DNA of 5,581 nt from Acidobacteriota bacterium (GTDB taxonomy: Bacteria; Acidobacteriota; Terriglobia; Terriglobales; Acidobacteriaceae): the NCBI GenBank assembly GCA_021805955.1, contig JAJZDO010000947.1:1-5581 (forward strand), given 5' to 3'. The notes under the pieces are model-generated. The model ran no database searches. It was not told where the DNA came from and saw only the letters and a program-made list of their open reading frames with translations. Below are positions 5,310 to 5,581 of the stretch, piece by piece. Position 1 is the first letter of the stretch. Every line of letters begins with the position of its first letter. Position numbers and translations under genes: made by a program.

Positions 5310-5581
5310 TCAACCCATGTGCATGCCGCCATTTACATCGAGAACATGGCCGGTAATATAGCCGGCCTGGTCCGAGGCGAGGAAGACGACGGCGTGGGCC
5401 ACGTCTTCCGGTGTTCCGGCGCGATCCAGCGGAATCTGCGTCAGCATGGCGCTACGTTGTTGATCGTTTAGGACATCCGTCATTGGCGTCGAAATATAGC
5501 CGGGAGCGACAGCGTTGACGGTGATGTTGCGGGAGGCCAGTTCGCGCGCCAGGGACATGGTCAAGCCGATCAGCCCGGCCG
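5310..5581 (-). CDS. fabG: 3-oxoacyl-ACP reductase-like SDR (C-terminal part, runs off the window)
   Basis: The last 89 codons of a short-chain dehydrogenase/reductase, most like FabG, which reduces 3-oxoacyl-ACP with NADPH in fatty acid synthesis. The frame is open to the right edge. The leftmost possible start in the window, a TTG at 5564, is in fact Leu within [19 protein letters not shown], the helix that follows the catalytic YxxxK motif, so it is not a start. Also visible are [15 protein letters not shown] (cofactor-side loop), the [22 protein letters not shown] block, and the typical FabG end [15 protein letters not shown]. The Rossmann glycine motif, catalytic Ser and Tyr-x-x-x-Lys lie outside. 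Position 3 of TMS is Met where FabG commonly has Lys or Arg. Other SDRs share these blocks, so the FabG role is likely but not certain. Confidence 0.9.
   Translation of the reverse strand, partial: AGLIGLTMSLARELASRNITVNAVAPGYISTPMTDVLNDQQRSAMLTQIPLDRAGTPEDVAHAVVFLASDQAGYITGHVLDVNGGMHMG

Overview
The window looks like a stretch of bacterial chromosome, GC-rich and gene-dense, with short intergenic gaps and clear Shine-Dalgarno sites. Signal peptides, a lipobox lipoprotein and a PBP4-type peptidoglycan peptidase point to a Gram-negative-type envelope. The mix of a DUF6526-like small membrane protein, a lipoprotein cytochrome c and an exported dienelactone-hydrolase-like protein resembles what I remember from Acidobacteriota (Terriglobia). 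That placement is inference; there is no rRNA or other marker here.

Left block, + strand (1-2588): the 3' part of a dacB/PBP4-type D-Ala-D-Ala carboxypeptidase/endopeptidase gene that begins outside the window. It is followed by a 145-aa two-helix membrane protein, a 121-aa lipoprotein mono-heme cytochrome c, and a 124-aa four-helix membrane protein whose start overlaps the cytochrome stop by 4 nt (ATGA). The last three are probably co-transcribed and act at or across the inner membrane and periplasm.

Middle block, - strand (2637-4255): a two-gene cassette with visibly lower GC than both flanks. It encodes a stand-alone HipA-like kinase (261 aa) and, overlapping it by 4 nt (ATGA) and with its own strong SD, a DUF3037 protein (278 aa). 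No HipB-like HTH antitoxin lies beside it. This is the least ordinary part of the window: a kinase plus a partner of unknown function, with signs of being an inserted accessory module.

Right block, - strand (4362-5581): an exported dienelactone-hydrolase-family protein with an intact Cys-Asp-His triad. Upstream of it is the C-terminal part of a FabG-like 3-oxoacyl-ACP reductase/SDR that runs off the window edge. A terminator-like hairpin with a T-rich tail lies just after the fabG-like stop, and an 8-bp inverted repeat lies in the leader of the hydrolase gene.

The + operon and the - cassette converge at 2589-2636. No tRNA, rRNA, CRISPR array, IS element or integrase was seen.
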